NCBI RefSeq assembly: GCF_002127325.2
Contig: NC_035441.2
Location: 155,277,122 to 155,341,121 of the forward strand
DNA from: Helianthus annuus
Lineage: Eukaryota; Streptophyta; Magnoliopsida; Asterales; Asteraceae
Direction: 5' to 3'
Length of the DNA stretch: 64,000 nt
This document shows, in pieces, positions 11,561 to 23,800 of this stretch. The first letter of the stretch is position 1. The number at the start of each line of letters is the position of its first letter. A program made the translations under genes and the position numbers. The notes beneath the pieces were generated by a model. It saw nothing but the letters and a program-made list of their open reading frames with translations, ran no database searches and was not told where the DNA came from.

Positions 11561-12231
11561 GACGGTTACTGGTGTCGCGTACGTGAAGTACGATAAGGCT
11601 TAATGTATGTTAACCGCACTCAATAGTATTAAAGTAAAGGAAAACCCGCAAAGCACAAAATAAGCCTTATTTACTAGTTCAAGGAGATTGATAACGACGT
11701 TACTCTGCTAATTAAGGCTTGTCTAGCTCCAGCTACAGCACTCGAAGAAAAGCTGTAGAATTTATAACAAATATGTTATCAATGAAAGTACATAATGTTG
11801 AAAGTAATTTAAAACGAACTCATGATCATTTGTTATCACTAATATATAAATCGACCGCTTACATATCATTGCCACAACTTGGACCCTTGTTAACTCCAAC
11901 GATTACCTGTTTGTCGTGCCAAAATACAAGCATAAAAATGAATTAAAATTTACTACAATCACGACGACTAATGGCACCGAACAATTTATTAAAATATATT
12001 TAACAACAAAGGCTTTGACCATGCAAACAATACCCCAGATAACGCTAACGAAACATAATCCACAGGGTACCTACATGTAATAACTTTATAAATCTATTAA
12101 GAACTAATAACCATGCTTCACCATGATAAAACATAAGGAAAAGTTCTTGGTATATGTATAATTATTACATTCAATATAAGAACATATAAAACTGGTGTGC
12201 AGTAATCAATGGCAAAGAAAGTTGATGTTAC
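11561..12231. other. Unassigned stretch
   Basis: No supported gene. The 75-codon open frame near 11719 lacks any recognisable domain and is left out. Confidence 0.4.
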
Positions 12232-12326
12232 CAGAAACCTCATATGCAGTGGCACCTTTGAGTTCAGCAGAGCTTACCGAAGTGGATTCTTGGTACGTAT
12301 ACGAGTGGCCAAAAAATGATTTATCC
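12232..12326 (-). other. Exon-like block, family unknown
   Basis: It is bordered by a TTTTGCAG acceptor and a GTAACA donor on minus. It encodes a serine-rich segment, FFGHSYTYQES then SSAELKGATAYEV. It lies between a CT-rich leader-like segment (~12937-13060) and the LisH-like exon, so it may be an early exon of the same broken gene. The protein is not recognised. Confidence 0.35.
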
Positions 12327-12667
12327 CTGCAAAACCAACAGTAATAATCTTCATGATTTCACCCAAAAAATAATCTTTTAACCTTGATTGTAGCAACCCA
12401 TATTTTAAAAGTAATTATCTGATATTCAATTTCAAATATTTAGATACACCTAAATTATCACCATCAAATCATCCACAACGAATTCCCTAAAAACCAAACC
12501 AAACAAAACATCAGCAACTTCACAACAAAAGTTGCACCATAAGCTTATATGATGCCAGTTTATCAGATACTAAAACATCCAACAAAATTTCCAAACAGCC
12601 GATTTCAAATCACATCCAAGGTTCGAAAACTACATAACATCTAACCTAAACAATCAAAACAACAAAC

Positions 12668-12737
12668 ATCCACACCCCATTTCATGGTTCCAACAACATC
12701 CACACCACATTTCATGAATCCAACAACATCCGTACAC
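12668..12737. repeat. 30-bp tandem repeat, about 2.3 copies
   Basis: The unit 'aacaacatccacacc.catttcatg.atcc' is repeated twice plus a partial third copy, with a few substitutions. Confidence 0.7.
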
Positions 12738-12936
12738 CATTACAAAACTTATCAGTTATCAATCGCATGCACGACTAAACATAATCACTCAAAACGCGCA
12801 ATCAACTGCAACGGCACAAGACATTTGCCCTAGATCTATCCTAACAAATTTCGATCTAACTACCAAAAGCCTAACACATGAATCGTACAAAATTACTTCG
12901 AACCGTAGAAGAAATTAGATATTCGGAAAACGTACC

Positions 12937-13060
12937 GGATTCAGATCCGTGATTACGGATCAGGTTCAAGGATTAATAAACTCGAAGAACAACTAATTCG
13001 GTCCGATTTTTAACGCAGATCTCATTATAGCAGAAGAAACAGAGGTTTGTGATAAAAAAA
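12937..13060 (-). promoter_or_regulatory. Leader-like segment with CT-rich patch
   Basis: On minus, a CTCTCTCTC pyrimidine patch (plus-strand GAGAGA at ~13065-13125) is followed by a non-coding exon-like stretch ending in G/GTACGT at 12936. Y-patches of this kind sit at plant core promoters. This is the likely 5' end of whatever gene the fragments at 12232-12326 and 10488-10611 came from. Confidence 0.35.
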
Positions 13061-13194
13061 TGATTTGAGAGAGAGAGAGGGGGGGGGGATTTAAAGAATG
13101 GTTTGAGAGAGAGGGGGATTTAAAGAATGATTTGAAATTTAAAATTTTGAAAATGGAGCCAGATTTCAAATTAAAATGGTATCTATATAATAAT

Positions 13195-13198
13195 AGTT

Positions 13199-13236
<38 letters not shown>

Positions 13237-13239
13237 AAT
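13195..13239. repeat. (TA)n microsatellite
   Basis: Near-perfect TA run about 85 bp left of the retrotransposon insertion point. Confidence 0.85.
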
Positions 13240-14133
13240 TGGATTTATGACATCAGCACATCTTACATGGCATGCCTAGATGGTTGACACGTAGGCAAAA
13301 TTACGTCATCATCTAAGCTCCTTTTGTCACACCCCAACCGATGGCGGAATCATCGGGGCGCGGCACTAGGCGAATCAGATTGCTCAAGAGAATCCATAAC
13401 AACTATATTGCGATAATATTTATTACATTCGTTATCCCATACTAACAAATAACACAATCACATAGTTATCACAGATTTCTTGTCCTCTCGAACAATTCAA
13501 ATCCGACAACCTAGATTTTAGGTGAGTTTCTAGACTTCCTAGCTTGATTTGATGAAGACTTCAACTAAACTTGCAACATACGTTAAAATATTGTCAATAC
13601 AAAAGTATTGGCGAGTACACAGGTTTGATGTGTAGTAGTATAATAGATTAAAAGTGCTGCGAATTTCCATATGCATAAACGTAATACACGACATATATAC
13701 TCACAAAACTAATACTACCAGCTAAGTCCTCGATGCTCGATTCTTCGATGGCATAACTAGACCCCGTCGGGCGCAATAGTACTATACTAGTCGTGGTGGG
13801 ACGTCACGAGTATAAGTCCTAGCACATATGTAACTAGCATCATGTATATCTATGCAAACAGTCATTCGCAAGTGATAAATTGATTGATAATTCGTTGATG
13901 AGTTCGATTTATAAGGAACGTATGTTACACCCAAAATTCGATAAAAAAGGGTCAAGTATACTCACAGTGCGTATTTGGTTGGATTGACAGGATAATGCCT
14001 GAGAATGCCTGATTTCAGACTGATTATATGAGTATTGGATTACGCGTTAAATGGTATCGGAATACATGAAATTGGACGAAAATCAGATCGAAGGTTGGCC
14101 CATTCAGATGGGCTGTCCGATCGAATAGACTGT

Positions 14134-14290
14134 GCGATCGGATGGGCAGCCCGATCGGTTGGGATGTCCGATCGGCAAGCCTGTCCGATCGGCCAGCCTG
14201 TCCGTTCGGTTGGGCCGCCCGATCGGCCAGCCTGTCCGATCGGCTAGCCTGTCCGATCGGTTGGGCTGTTCGATCGGCTGGCCCGCCCAG
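14134..14290. repeat. 17-bp minisatellite, array A (3' LTR)
   Basis: About nine units of the type gatcggccagcctgtcc, most starting with the palindrome GATC inside CCGATCGG. The equivalent array in the other LTR has about seven units. Confidence 0.85.
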
Positions 14291-14943
14291 CTGATTTCGA
14301 CAATTTTACATGTTTTCTGTGGTTTTTGGTCGAGACGTTTTGCTGTGACGTGTTTAACAACTGAAATTCCATCAATTCCAACTTGTTCTAACGGCCGGGA
14401 ATCACCCCGTTCCATCAGGACTTGCCGTTCTTGGCGGTTTTCCTTTGTTTAACCCGAATTTGGTTGTTTCATCGCTAGAAATCAAATCTTTGACCAACAC
14501 GACACTAAAAATGAGTAGAAGGTCGGTATAAGCCCTGATTCTACCGTTTTTTAATACCTTGAGAGTAAAAGAGTTGAAAGAAAGTTGGAAAACCATCCTT
14601 CGATCCTTTTATTCGTGATTATGTATAGATCTGATGTGAAAACCTTGTTTATTCGTGTGGAAATCCCTTAGATCTGAGTTGTTCTTGGTGGAATGATGCC
14701 AACACTTGAAGTTCATAAGAACTCCATGATGACATCACCCTAGAACACCTCAAGTCCATTGATTTCACGGTTAAAAGTCAAAAATTGAAATATAGAAAGG
14801 TGAGGGAATGCATATAGATCAAGAAAGTACAAGATTTGAGTTGAAAACTTACAAGAATCGCGAGAAATCGAGAGATAAAGGGGTTGGAACGTCTGGTCGA
14901 GCAGCAACAGTGATAACAAGTGACAACAGTGATACTGGATCGG

Positions 14944-15047
14944 ACGGCCCGTTCGATCGGCTGGCCCAGCCGTCCGGCTGGCCTGTCCGATCGGCCGGCC
15001 CAGCCGATAGGCTTGCCTGTCCGATCGGCCGGCCCAGCCGTTCGGCT
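14944..15047. repeat. 17-bp minisatellite, array B (3' LTR)
   Basis: About six 17-bp units alternating between gatcggccggcccagcc-like and gtccggctggcctgtcc-like forms, giving a 34-bp higher-order period. Confidence 0.85.
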
Positions 15048-15560
15048 TCGATCCTCGTTTTTGGTGCGTTGCGATAGTTTGGGCCACATTTTCATATATT
15101 TATATTATTATTTATTTATTATAATTAATCACAAAGGGTCATATATACGTATCTATATAATCAATATTCGGTGCGATGATCGAGTTACGCATGCCTTCGA
15201 GTGCGTTCTTCGATGTGATGTGCCACATTGATTATCGGGGTACTACTTGCTTATATTGCCGTCATCGTCACGAAGGCTGGAGACATGGTACTCTCCCGAG
15301 AGTCTTTGTTAGCGTTGTTTGTTTACGTTTTGACACCTCACGATTATCGAGGAGGGTAGACTAAGCCCTCACTCAACATCATCGTGAGTGTTATGATTTA
15401 TGAAAATAGCTTTGTAATAGCGATAGAATATGCATAATTATTCGATTATACTTCGATTTAGCGATGTATCTGATATCGCTACATTATGATCCGAATCTCT
15501 AGTGCCAGGCGTAACGAGTGTAACGAGTAGTAACAACGCACGAAGGTGCGGGTTGTTACA

Positions 15561-17266
15561 GTCTCCCCTGCTTTAGGAAATTTCGTCCCGAAATTAATCC
15601 ATTAGTAGGATTGTAGGAGTTGATACGAAAGAGAGCAGCGATTAAAAGCGTCTAGATAAGCGAGTGATCGATTAAGATTTGACGAGCGAGAGCGGGGAAA
15701 GATACGATTCGAACAACCAAAGGCGATAACACACACAAAAGCGATTCCGAGGCGTTTTAAACTCACAAATAGTCGATTAATCTTCGAAGATGCTTTAAGA
15801 AAATCTCCCCATGGAGCGGCGTTCACTGCATCGATGTCCACACCAGCGCTATGGGAAGGGTTTTTGTTAGTTTGATAAAAGATTTATACATTTTGAAAGT
15901 GATTTTAGGAAAACTCTCCCATAATCGAAGGTTCGAGCTAGAAATCGATTGTCAAACCATCGTTTTTGGGAAGATTCCTTTTCGTTATTGCAAATGTTTT
16001 AAGGAAAACTGGACTTATGAAACTTCCATTGGGCATGCGGCTAAACTGATTCGATGTTTTCTCCATGTTGTAAGGAAATTTCACTTGTCCAACGGTTTTG
16101 ATAAAATTTTATAAAAACTGGCTTTCTTTGACAGTACGGAAAAATAATTTACATCGAGCCCCACGTGGCACTTTCCCACGAAAGTTTGTTAATATGATTA
16201 AAACACTTATATATAGGAAGTACCAGCGGCGTATCCACCATGTTTTGCCCATATTATCTCTGTTTCGTGAGGCGGTGTCACGCGCGCCGATAAGACACAG
16301 ATAGAATTTCATTCCGTCGGTCCAAGCGATAGGATGCTAGACCGAGTCGTGAATAGGAGCGAATTGGATGCAGACAAGCGTTGATAGCGAGTGCGAGTAG
16401 TTCGACGACACGAAACACCGATACGATGATCGTTAAACGATGGCGAATAACGCGATTTCGATTACGAATAATGCAATTTTTCGATTCGATTCCACATAAA
16501 ACCCACATGGCATGTTTCCACGAGAGTTGCTAATACGGAAAACGCCACGCTTCCCATATTAGTTTCGTCTCGTGAAGCGATGTCATGTGCCCTAATACTG
16601 CACAAACTGTGGTGATTCCCAAGCGATAATCGATGATCTGAATAGCGATAAGCAATAGACTCTAATAAATGATAAGTGACAATTGTTGCGTTGCGAGCGA
16701 TATGCGATTCGATTGAGTCGAATATACCACGAACAACAACTAATGCTAGCCCACATGGCCTTTTTCCACGAATGTCGGCTAATATGGTTAAAACACCACC
16801 ATGTTTCGACCCTATTAGTTTTGTCTCGTGAAGCGAGGTCGTGCGTGCTAACATAACACAGATAACACGAATATCGATGAGTGATAGCGACACGCGATAA
16901 GAGTATCGAGTTGAGGAAATAGGCGCGAAATGCGTTAAGGCGAAAAGCGGCGAGTGGTTTTCGATACTCGTCTAGCGATCCACAATAAGCGATCCACACC
17001 AGGCGGTAGAAGTGCACATAATGGTTGATAACCATCGGTAGAGATTGCGAGATAAACACAAGATGTGATTGCGATTTCGAGCCATATATTTGAGTGATTT
17101 AGATTGTGAGATAGATCTAGCAAAACTGCGATCGAGTTGCGTTATAGACTTACGACCAGTCTTGCGTTGCTCCAATTGCTCTTCGGGGTGAACTTACCCA
17201 AGTCCACCGATGTGGCAATTGCGTTGCGTACGCAGACTTACGAGAAGTCTCACAGTGATGCGATTT
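15561..17266 (-). other. 3' internal region of the gag-only element with degenerate repeats
   Basis: A polypurine tract on minus (15561-15577) abuts the 3' LTR. The rest is non-coding. It contains diverged repeats starting 'cacatggc..tttccacga' near 16163, 16500 and 16750, each followed about 70-100 bp later by a 'tcgtgaagcgatgtca' block. A fourth copy lies beyond the nested element near 30073. Confidence 0.65.
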
Positions 17267-20200
17267 TGTCACACCCCTAATTTTCCACGTGTCACCGGTG
17301 GGGAGTATCGTGACGTCATTGATATCATCATAGTCAAACAACACAACATATAAAATGCACAGCGGAAGCAAAAGATATAGATTTATTTCAACTGAACAAA
17401 ATGTAATGTTTAAGTATTACAACACAGTCGAAACAGATCCACAGGCGGATCAAATAAAAAGGAAGACTGTTCAACAGACTTTGACATCTAAAGCTTGCGA
17501 GACTTGAGTAATGATGCCTGGAGTAGCCAGCCTATTTCGTCTAGCACCTGCACTTAGCCTTTTTGGAAAATACGTCAGTTTGCACTGGTAAATACAACTT
17601 AACTGACTCATTTTGAAAAGAGTTTGAAAATTTATTTAAATGCACTTCGGCAAAAATATTTTATAACTTGGGACAATTATTCAAAATAATCTTGTATACA
17701 GTTTTACTCATTTGTCGTCCATTAGGGCCGGACTTAAGTTAACTGACACGCCACAGGTATAATGCCCACAAGGTCGATTCCTTATAGTGGGATACCAGTT
17801 TTTACATAATGCAACTGTCAGGTGTACGCCTACACCCCGTGCTTAGGTCGTGGCCATTTCATGAATGATGCCAAGGATATTCGGGACATGGTCATTTAAC
17901 CCCCAAGGGCCATACACCAAATAATACATATCAAACAGGTTATGTAAATACATCAATCACAATACGATTTAAATGACTACATACACCCGACCAAGCGGTA
18001 CTTTTATAGTACCGTATCCCAAGCCCGTATAGGGAAAATAAGTTAAGGGTATTTACCTGAGCAATGTATAAATCAAATACAGCAAGTGCACGTATCTTTT
18101 ACTGGGCTCCTAATCTGGAACGAAGGTTTTTAATAACCTACTAGAATCCTAACGGGTCTTTAATTAAGCTTAGACTTAGACCGGTTAGTTTTCAAAAGGA
18201 AGACACGGTTCAAACGCATGATAAAGCGAAGACCGGTTTAGAATGTGGTTTTGACCCGACAAGCTTGCATACTTGTTTAATATGGGTAATATAAACACAT
18301 TCTGGGTTTTGAGATGAAAACGATATGGTTTAACCCGTTTCGGCTAATATATGCAAACTAGTCACATAAGTCGATCCGAAATAGTGAAAAGTGCGTAACG
18401 AGTAACCATAAGAGTCATATACAAGTTTCCTAAGTTAACATGCCTTAAATATGTTGTGACATCAGTAAGATATCTTCTATTATGCCCATAACGAATTTAA
18501 AACCAATTTATGCCCCGTAAGGGTATTTTGGTCATTTAAAAGGTTATAAAAGAGTTTAAATATAATTCTGAGTTTCGGGTCTGATGAAATCAGTAAAAAT
18601 ACTTAATTTACTAAGTTATATCAGTAGGGTATAACCTATATGTGAAATTTTATCATTTCTAACCATATTATGCTCCGAAGGGGCATTTTTGGTAATTTCA
18701 CTTAAGGTTCAAAGGTCAAATCTGGAAATCTGACTTCAAAACTTCTACTTACTGGTAAAGTATGGAAATTTACTTAAAACATCAGTAGGTATCAAGTCTT
18801 ATATGTCTAATATGGTTTTAATACATACTATGCGTTTAAAACGCTTAAAAACGCTTAAAACGGCGATTTTGAGCTATTTCCGGGTTCTTAAAGGAAAGAT
18901 GATATTTTTACTATTCCAGAAGGCTTAAAATATTCTATTCATCATATTAGATCAGTAGAAAAAGGTTTGGTGCCAAAAGGTTTGGTAAAACTCATTTTAT
19001 GGCTTAAAAGGGCAAAACCGACAACTACCGAATTAAGCTTAGAACTCTAGGTTATGATCAGCCTAAAAATAAATAAAAATCTCCAAAAATACCAAAATAT
19101 TATTTTACATCAGTAGGTATAAGGTTTGGCATCAAAAATTGGGTTTAGATAGCTATATGCTAATTATGCCTTTTAGTTACTAAAAAGCTTTCTAATTACG
19201 CTATTGAGCGTAACTCTTAATCTAGACCTCAAACTGATGTCAAATTCTAGGTACGAGTTTATAAATCAGTACCAAAGGTTTCTACTCTTTTACATTTTCA
19301 AAATTCATGCTTTAAGGTCATAAGGGCATAATAGTCAACATTTAGGCGATTAACGGAAACATGCATATAAGTTGGATAACTAATGAACCAAGTTGTATAA
19401 TCACAGAGGGTTATACTTATAGGTAACCTGGTCCTAATAAGGCTCTAAGGCATTCCTAAATTATGCACAAATGGGTCAGAACTGAAAGTCAAAGCATAAG
19501 TCAAACTATGCGACTTTCGGTCCCGAATCGAGCCTAAACTGAAAATTGTCGAGTTGAACATGTTTAGACATGTTCTTACATTAATTACCAAGTTATATTA
19601 ATGTCAAAACAGGTTGCATAGCTTCTATATTGCTAATTATGCATTTATTCGAAAATTAGCTTTCTGTTGACTTTTTATAATCAAGTTTGACTCGACAATT
19701 GACCTAATTAGAGTGGAAATCACAGGGTGACCTTTTAAAGGTTTAATGCCCACATAATTAACAACTCATAGGTACTTTCAAATTGAATTTTGACTGGAGC
19801 AATTAAGGTTAATGACGAAGTCAAATCTTAATTACGACGGTTTGACCAAACGCTAATAAGCTAAGCAAAACTGGATTAAAGAAGGATAAGCATACTTACA
19901 ATAGTCCTAAGCACGACTAATGAACACTAAGGATGAGCCTTGAGCTCCAGGAACCTTCAAGCAAAGAGTTGTGAAGTTCCAAATGAATGAGCAATCAAGA
20001 ACCCAAGATCATGGCCCTTATATAGGCTTCTTTGATCATCAAGATCATGCCAAACAAGGTCTATGGATGATATGGGATCATTACAAGTGTCCCTAGGCCT
20101 TAATATACCAGCAAACAAGCCCATAGAATCAAAAACAACCATTTTAAGTCGCTTACAAAGCTTTAACAGCCAGCTGTCCTGATTTTCTGCATCTGGTAGT

Positions 20201-20861
20201 CCCAGGCGGCCCGCTTCAGGATTCATAAGGATCTTACGCGGGCCGCGTGGCCCCTCTGATCCGGTTACAAAGTTTCAATAATTGCAGTTTTGGTCCCTAG
20301 TCCTTCCAAACTTGATTTTAAGGTGGTTTCTTGCACTATAAACCCCCAAACTTGACTTTTAAGGACCCCAAGTCATAAACCAACTTTGTTTAGTCCCCGG
20401 TTATTCATACGTTCACCGAAAAGTCCTAAATTTCGATATTGACGCTTTTAATCCCTCGTATACGAATATTGTCATAACTTTCTCATACTTAATCGAAACC
20501 TTGTGAAATTTTTATCACACATTCTTGTGAGTATAATTTATCATTACAAAGCTTCGGGTCTGCTAAAAGATCACTCAGAGGTATACTTTAAACATGTTGA
20601 CACATTTAGCCCCTGTAGTTTGTAATTCCTCACTTTCTTTCACAATTAGCTTCGTATGATCCATGATTTATTCGTTTAAGGATATAAACATCATATAGGG
20701 TTATTGAAAGATATATTTATCCGTTGTTGACATTTTGAACCCTTATATTCACATACTTTCCTTGTTTGTCAACTTTAGTCCTTCATACGTAATCTTTCAC
20801 ACGTTCAAAGCTTATGACACGTGTCAATACATTATTGGACATGAATTTTCGAGGTGTTACA
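17267..20861 (-). repeat. 3' LTR of nested Gypsy
   Basis: 3595 bp, TGTCACACCCC...GGTGTTACA. It lacks about 10 bp near 17300 and 13 bp near 17730 relative to the 5' LTR. GC-rich GCGGCCCGC (20206-20214) and GCGGGCCGCG (20238-20247) lie about 200 bp upstream (element sense) of its TATA box. Confidence 0.95.
20018..20025 (-). promoter_or_regulatory. TATA box in 3' LTR of nested Gypsy
   Basis: The minus strand reads TATATAAG. The other LTR has the same motif at 29134-29141. It is the best TATA candidate in the LTR. Confidence 0.6.
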
Positions 20862-20878
20862 TCCTCACCCCCTTAAAA
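20862..20878 (-). other. Polypurine tract of nested Gypsy
   Basis: The minus strand reads AAGGGGGTGAGGA directly before the TGTAACACC start of the 3' LTR. It serves as primer for plus-strand DNA synthesis. Confidence 0.8.
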
Positions 20879-20897
20879 GAAATCTCGACCCCGAGAT

Positions 20898-23800
20898 TTA
20901 CTGAAACAAATGAGGGTACTTTTCTTTCATTGTGGACTCTACCTCCCACGTGTACTCGGGACCTCTACGGGCATCCCATTTAACCTTTACAATAGGCACA
21001 TGCTTCCTCCGAAGCTTCTTAACCTGTCGACCCTCAATCGACAAAGGTTTCTCCACAAATTTCAAGCTCTCATCTATATGCACATCTGTATGTGGGATGA
21101 CTAGTGATTCATCAGCTAGGCATTTCTTCAGATTGCAGATGTGGAATACATTATAAATACCACTGAGCTCTTCAGGTAAGTTTAACTTATAAGCCACTGA
21201 TCCTACACATTCGATGATCTCGAATGGTCCTATATACCTCGGGCTTAGCTTACCTTTCTTATCAAATCGCATCACTCCCTTCCAGGGTGATACTTTAAGC
21301 AGAACTTTATCACCAACCTCAAACTTTAGAGGTTTTCGCCTTTTATCCGCATAACTCTTCTGCCTATCCCTGGCAGCTTTCAGGCGATTACGAATCTGGA
21401 CAATCTTGTCCGTCGTTTCCAAGACTATATCTGGTCCTGATAATTGAGCTTCTCCTACTTCTGCCCAACAAATAGGCGTTCTGCATTTCCTACCATATAA
21501 TGCCTCAAAAGGCGCAGCCTGAATGCTTGTATGGTAGCTATTGTTATAGGAGAACTTGACCAATGGCAGGTGCTTATCCCAGCTACCTCCTAAATCAATT
21601 ACACATGCACGAAGCATGTCTTCCAGAGTTTGAATTGTACGCTCACTCTGCCCATCCGTCTGAGGATGGTAAGCCGTACTGAAATTTAAATGCGTGCCCA
21701 AAGACTGTTGGAAACTTTTCCAAAAGTGTGACGTATATCTGGTATCTCGGTCAGAGATAACAGCCACTGGTACTCCATGTAAAGACACAATCTTATCAAC
21801 GTACAATTGGGCCAACATGTCAGAACTGAAAGTTTCCTTAATGGGTAGGAAATGTGCTGACTTAGTCAGTCTATCTACTATCACCCAAATAGTATCATTT
21901 CCTTTCTTAGTCTTTGGCAACTTAGTGATGAAATCCATTGTCACCATTTCCCATTTCCAAGTGGGAATTTCAGGCTGTTGTAGCAAACCTGACGGCTTTT
22001 GATGTTCAGCTTTAACTTGAGCGCATGTCAAGCATTTAGCCACATAGACAGCTATAGACTTCTTTAAGCCTATCCACCAATAGTTTGCCTTCACATCCTG
22101 GTACATCTTATCCGCTCCAGGATGAACGGAATACCTGGAACTGTGGGCTTCCTGAAGGATGACGTCTCGAAGTCCTCCATAAACAGGAACCCATATTCTT
22201 CCATTTAACCTCAGGATTCCGTCCTTGCCATAGGATAACTGTTCTTCAGTTGCTCCTAGCTTTTCATCAGGATAGTTAGCTTCCAACACAGCTTCCTTCT
22301 GTGCAGCTAACTACCTTTCATTTAAACTGTTCTTTATCTCAATGCTCTTGGCATTGATTCTTATAGGCTTAACCCTTTCCTTTCTACTTAAGGCATCGGC
22401 AACCACATTTGCCTTGCCTGGATGGTATCTTATTTCACATTCATATTCATTCATAGTTTCCATCCAGCGTCGCTGCCTCATATTCAAGTCCTTTTGATTA
22501 AACAAATGTTGAAGGCTCTTGTGATCTGAATAGATCACGCACTTAGTTCCATACAAGTAATGCCTCCATAGTTTTAGTGCGAATACAACGGCACCCAATT
22601 CCAAATCATGGGTGGTGTAATTCTTTTCGTGCACCTTTAACTGGCGTGAAGCATAGGCAATGACCTTGCCTTTTTGCATAAGCACACATCCCATACCTGT
22701 GTGCGATGCATCACAATACACTACAAATTCCTCTATTCCATCAGGTAACATCAGCACAGGAGCGTTGCTTAACTTCTGCTTCAGAATGTCGAAAGACTCT
22801 TGCTGCTTAGGCCCCCAATCAAACTTACTATTCTTGCGGATGAGAAGAGTCAGGGGTGCTGCAATTCTTGAGAAGTTTACGATAAATCGCCTGTAGTATC
22901 CTGCCAGTCCTAAGAAACTGCGAATCTCCGTAGGCGTCTTTGGCTCTTGCCAGTTCATGACAGCTTCAACCTTAGCGGGATCTACTTGGATACCACGCTT
23001 GCTAACCACATGTCCAAGAAATTGGACTTCACAAAGCCAGAATTCACACTTCGAGAATTTGGCATAAAGCTTCTCCTGCCGAAGTAGTTTCAGAATACAG
23101 CGTAGATGCTTCTCATGACCAGCTTGGTTCTTTGAGTAGATGAGAATGTCGTCGATGAAGACGGCGACAAATTTGTCCAAGTATGGCTTGCAGACACGAT
23201 TCATGAGATCCATGAATGCGGCAGGTGCGTTAGTGAGCCCAAAAGGCATCACTAAGAACTCATAATGACCATAACGAGTCCTAAATACAGTCTTATGCAC
23301 ATCTTCATCTCTAACCTTCAACTGATGATAGCCTGACCTCAAGTCGATCTTAGAAAAGTAGCTTGCTCCTTGCAGTTGATCGAACAGATCGTCGATCCTG
23401 GGCAAAGGGTACCTATTCTTGATAGTGACCTTATTAAGCTCACGGTAATCGATACATAAACACATCGATCCATCCTTCTTCTTGACAAACAAGATTGGCG
23501 CTCCCCAAGGAGATGAACTAGGTCTAATAAAACCCTTGGCTAGCAAATCATCTAGCTGCGTCCTCAATTCCTTCATCTCTGTTGGTGCTAACCTACAAGG
23601 TGCTCTCGCAACAGGCGCTGCTCCGGGGATGATGTCAATCCTAAATTCCACTTGCCTATCTGGTGGCAAACCAGGTAGTTCTTCCGGAAAAACTTCAGGG
23701 TATTCAGAAATGACTGGAATATCTCCAATCTTGGGCTTTTGCTCATCAACCGTTACTTGTGCCATATAAATGACACAACCCTTCTTCATGCACCTAGATG

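Larger units (their letters stand above)
13325..15560 (-). repeat. 3' LTR of the gag-only element
   Basis: 2236 bp, TGTCACACCCC...GGTTGTTACA. It carries two arrays of a 17-bp GC-rich unit (about 14134-14290 and 14944-15047). It lacks the block with the TATA box that the 5' LTR has at 34445-34500. The open frames through the arrays (Arg/Pro/Gly-rich) are repeat artefacts. Confidence 0.92.

Noticed and set aside
11640..11694. Possible Helitron 3' end (AAATAAG/CTTATTT then CTAGT)
   Set aside because: The hairpin is AT-only and too close to CTAG, and no matching TC start or A/T target could be placed.
14134..14290. CRISPR-like array
   Set aside because: The units are head-to-tail without spacers and the DNA is plant nuclear.
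14035..15095. Several 90-115-codon open frames rich in Arg, Pro, Gly and Asp on both strands
   Set aside because: They follow from the 17-bp minisatellite. Its period is not a multiple of three and its units lack stops, so many frames stay open. The same happens at 33581-34943.
19957..20226. 89-codon frame in the nested Gypsy LTR, repeated near 29044
   Set aside because: It lies in U3/R of the LTR across the TATA region and is duplicated only because LTRs are duplicated. No domain is visible.
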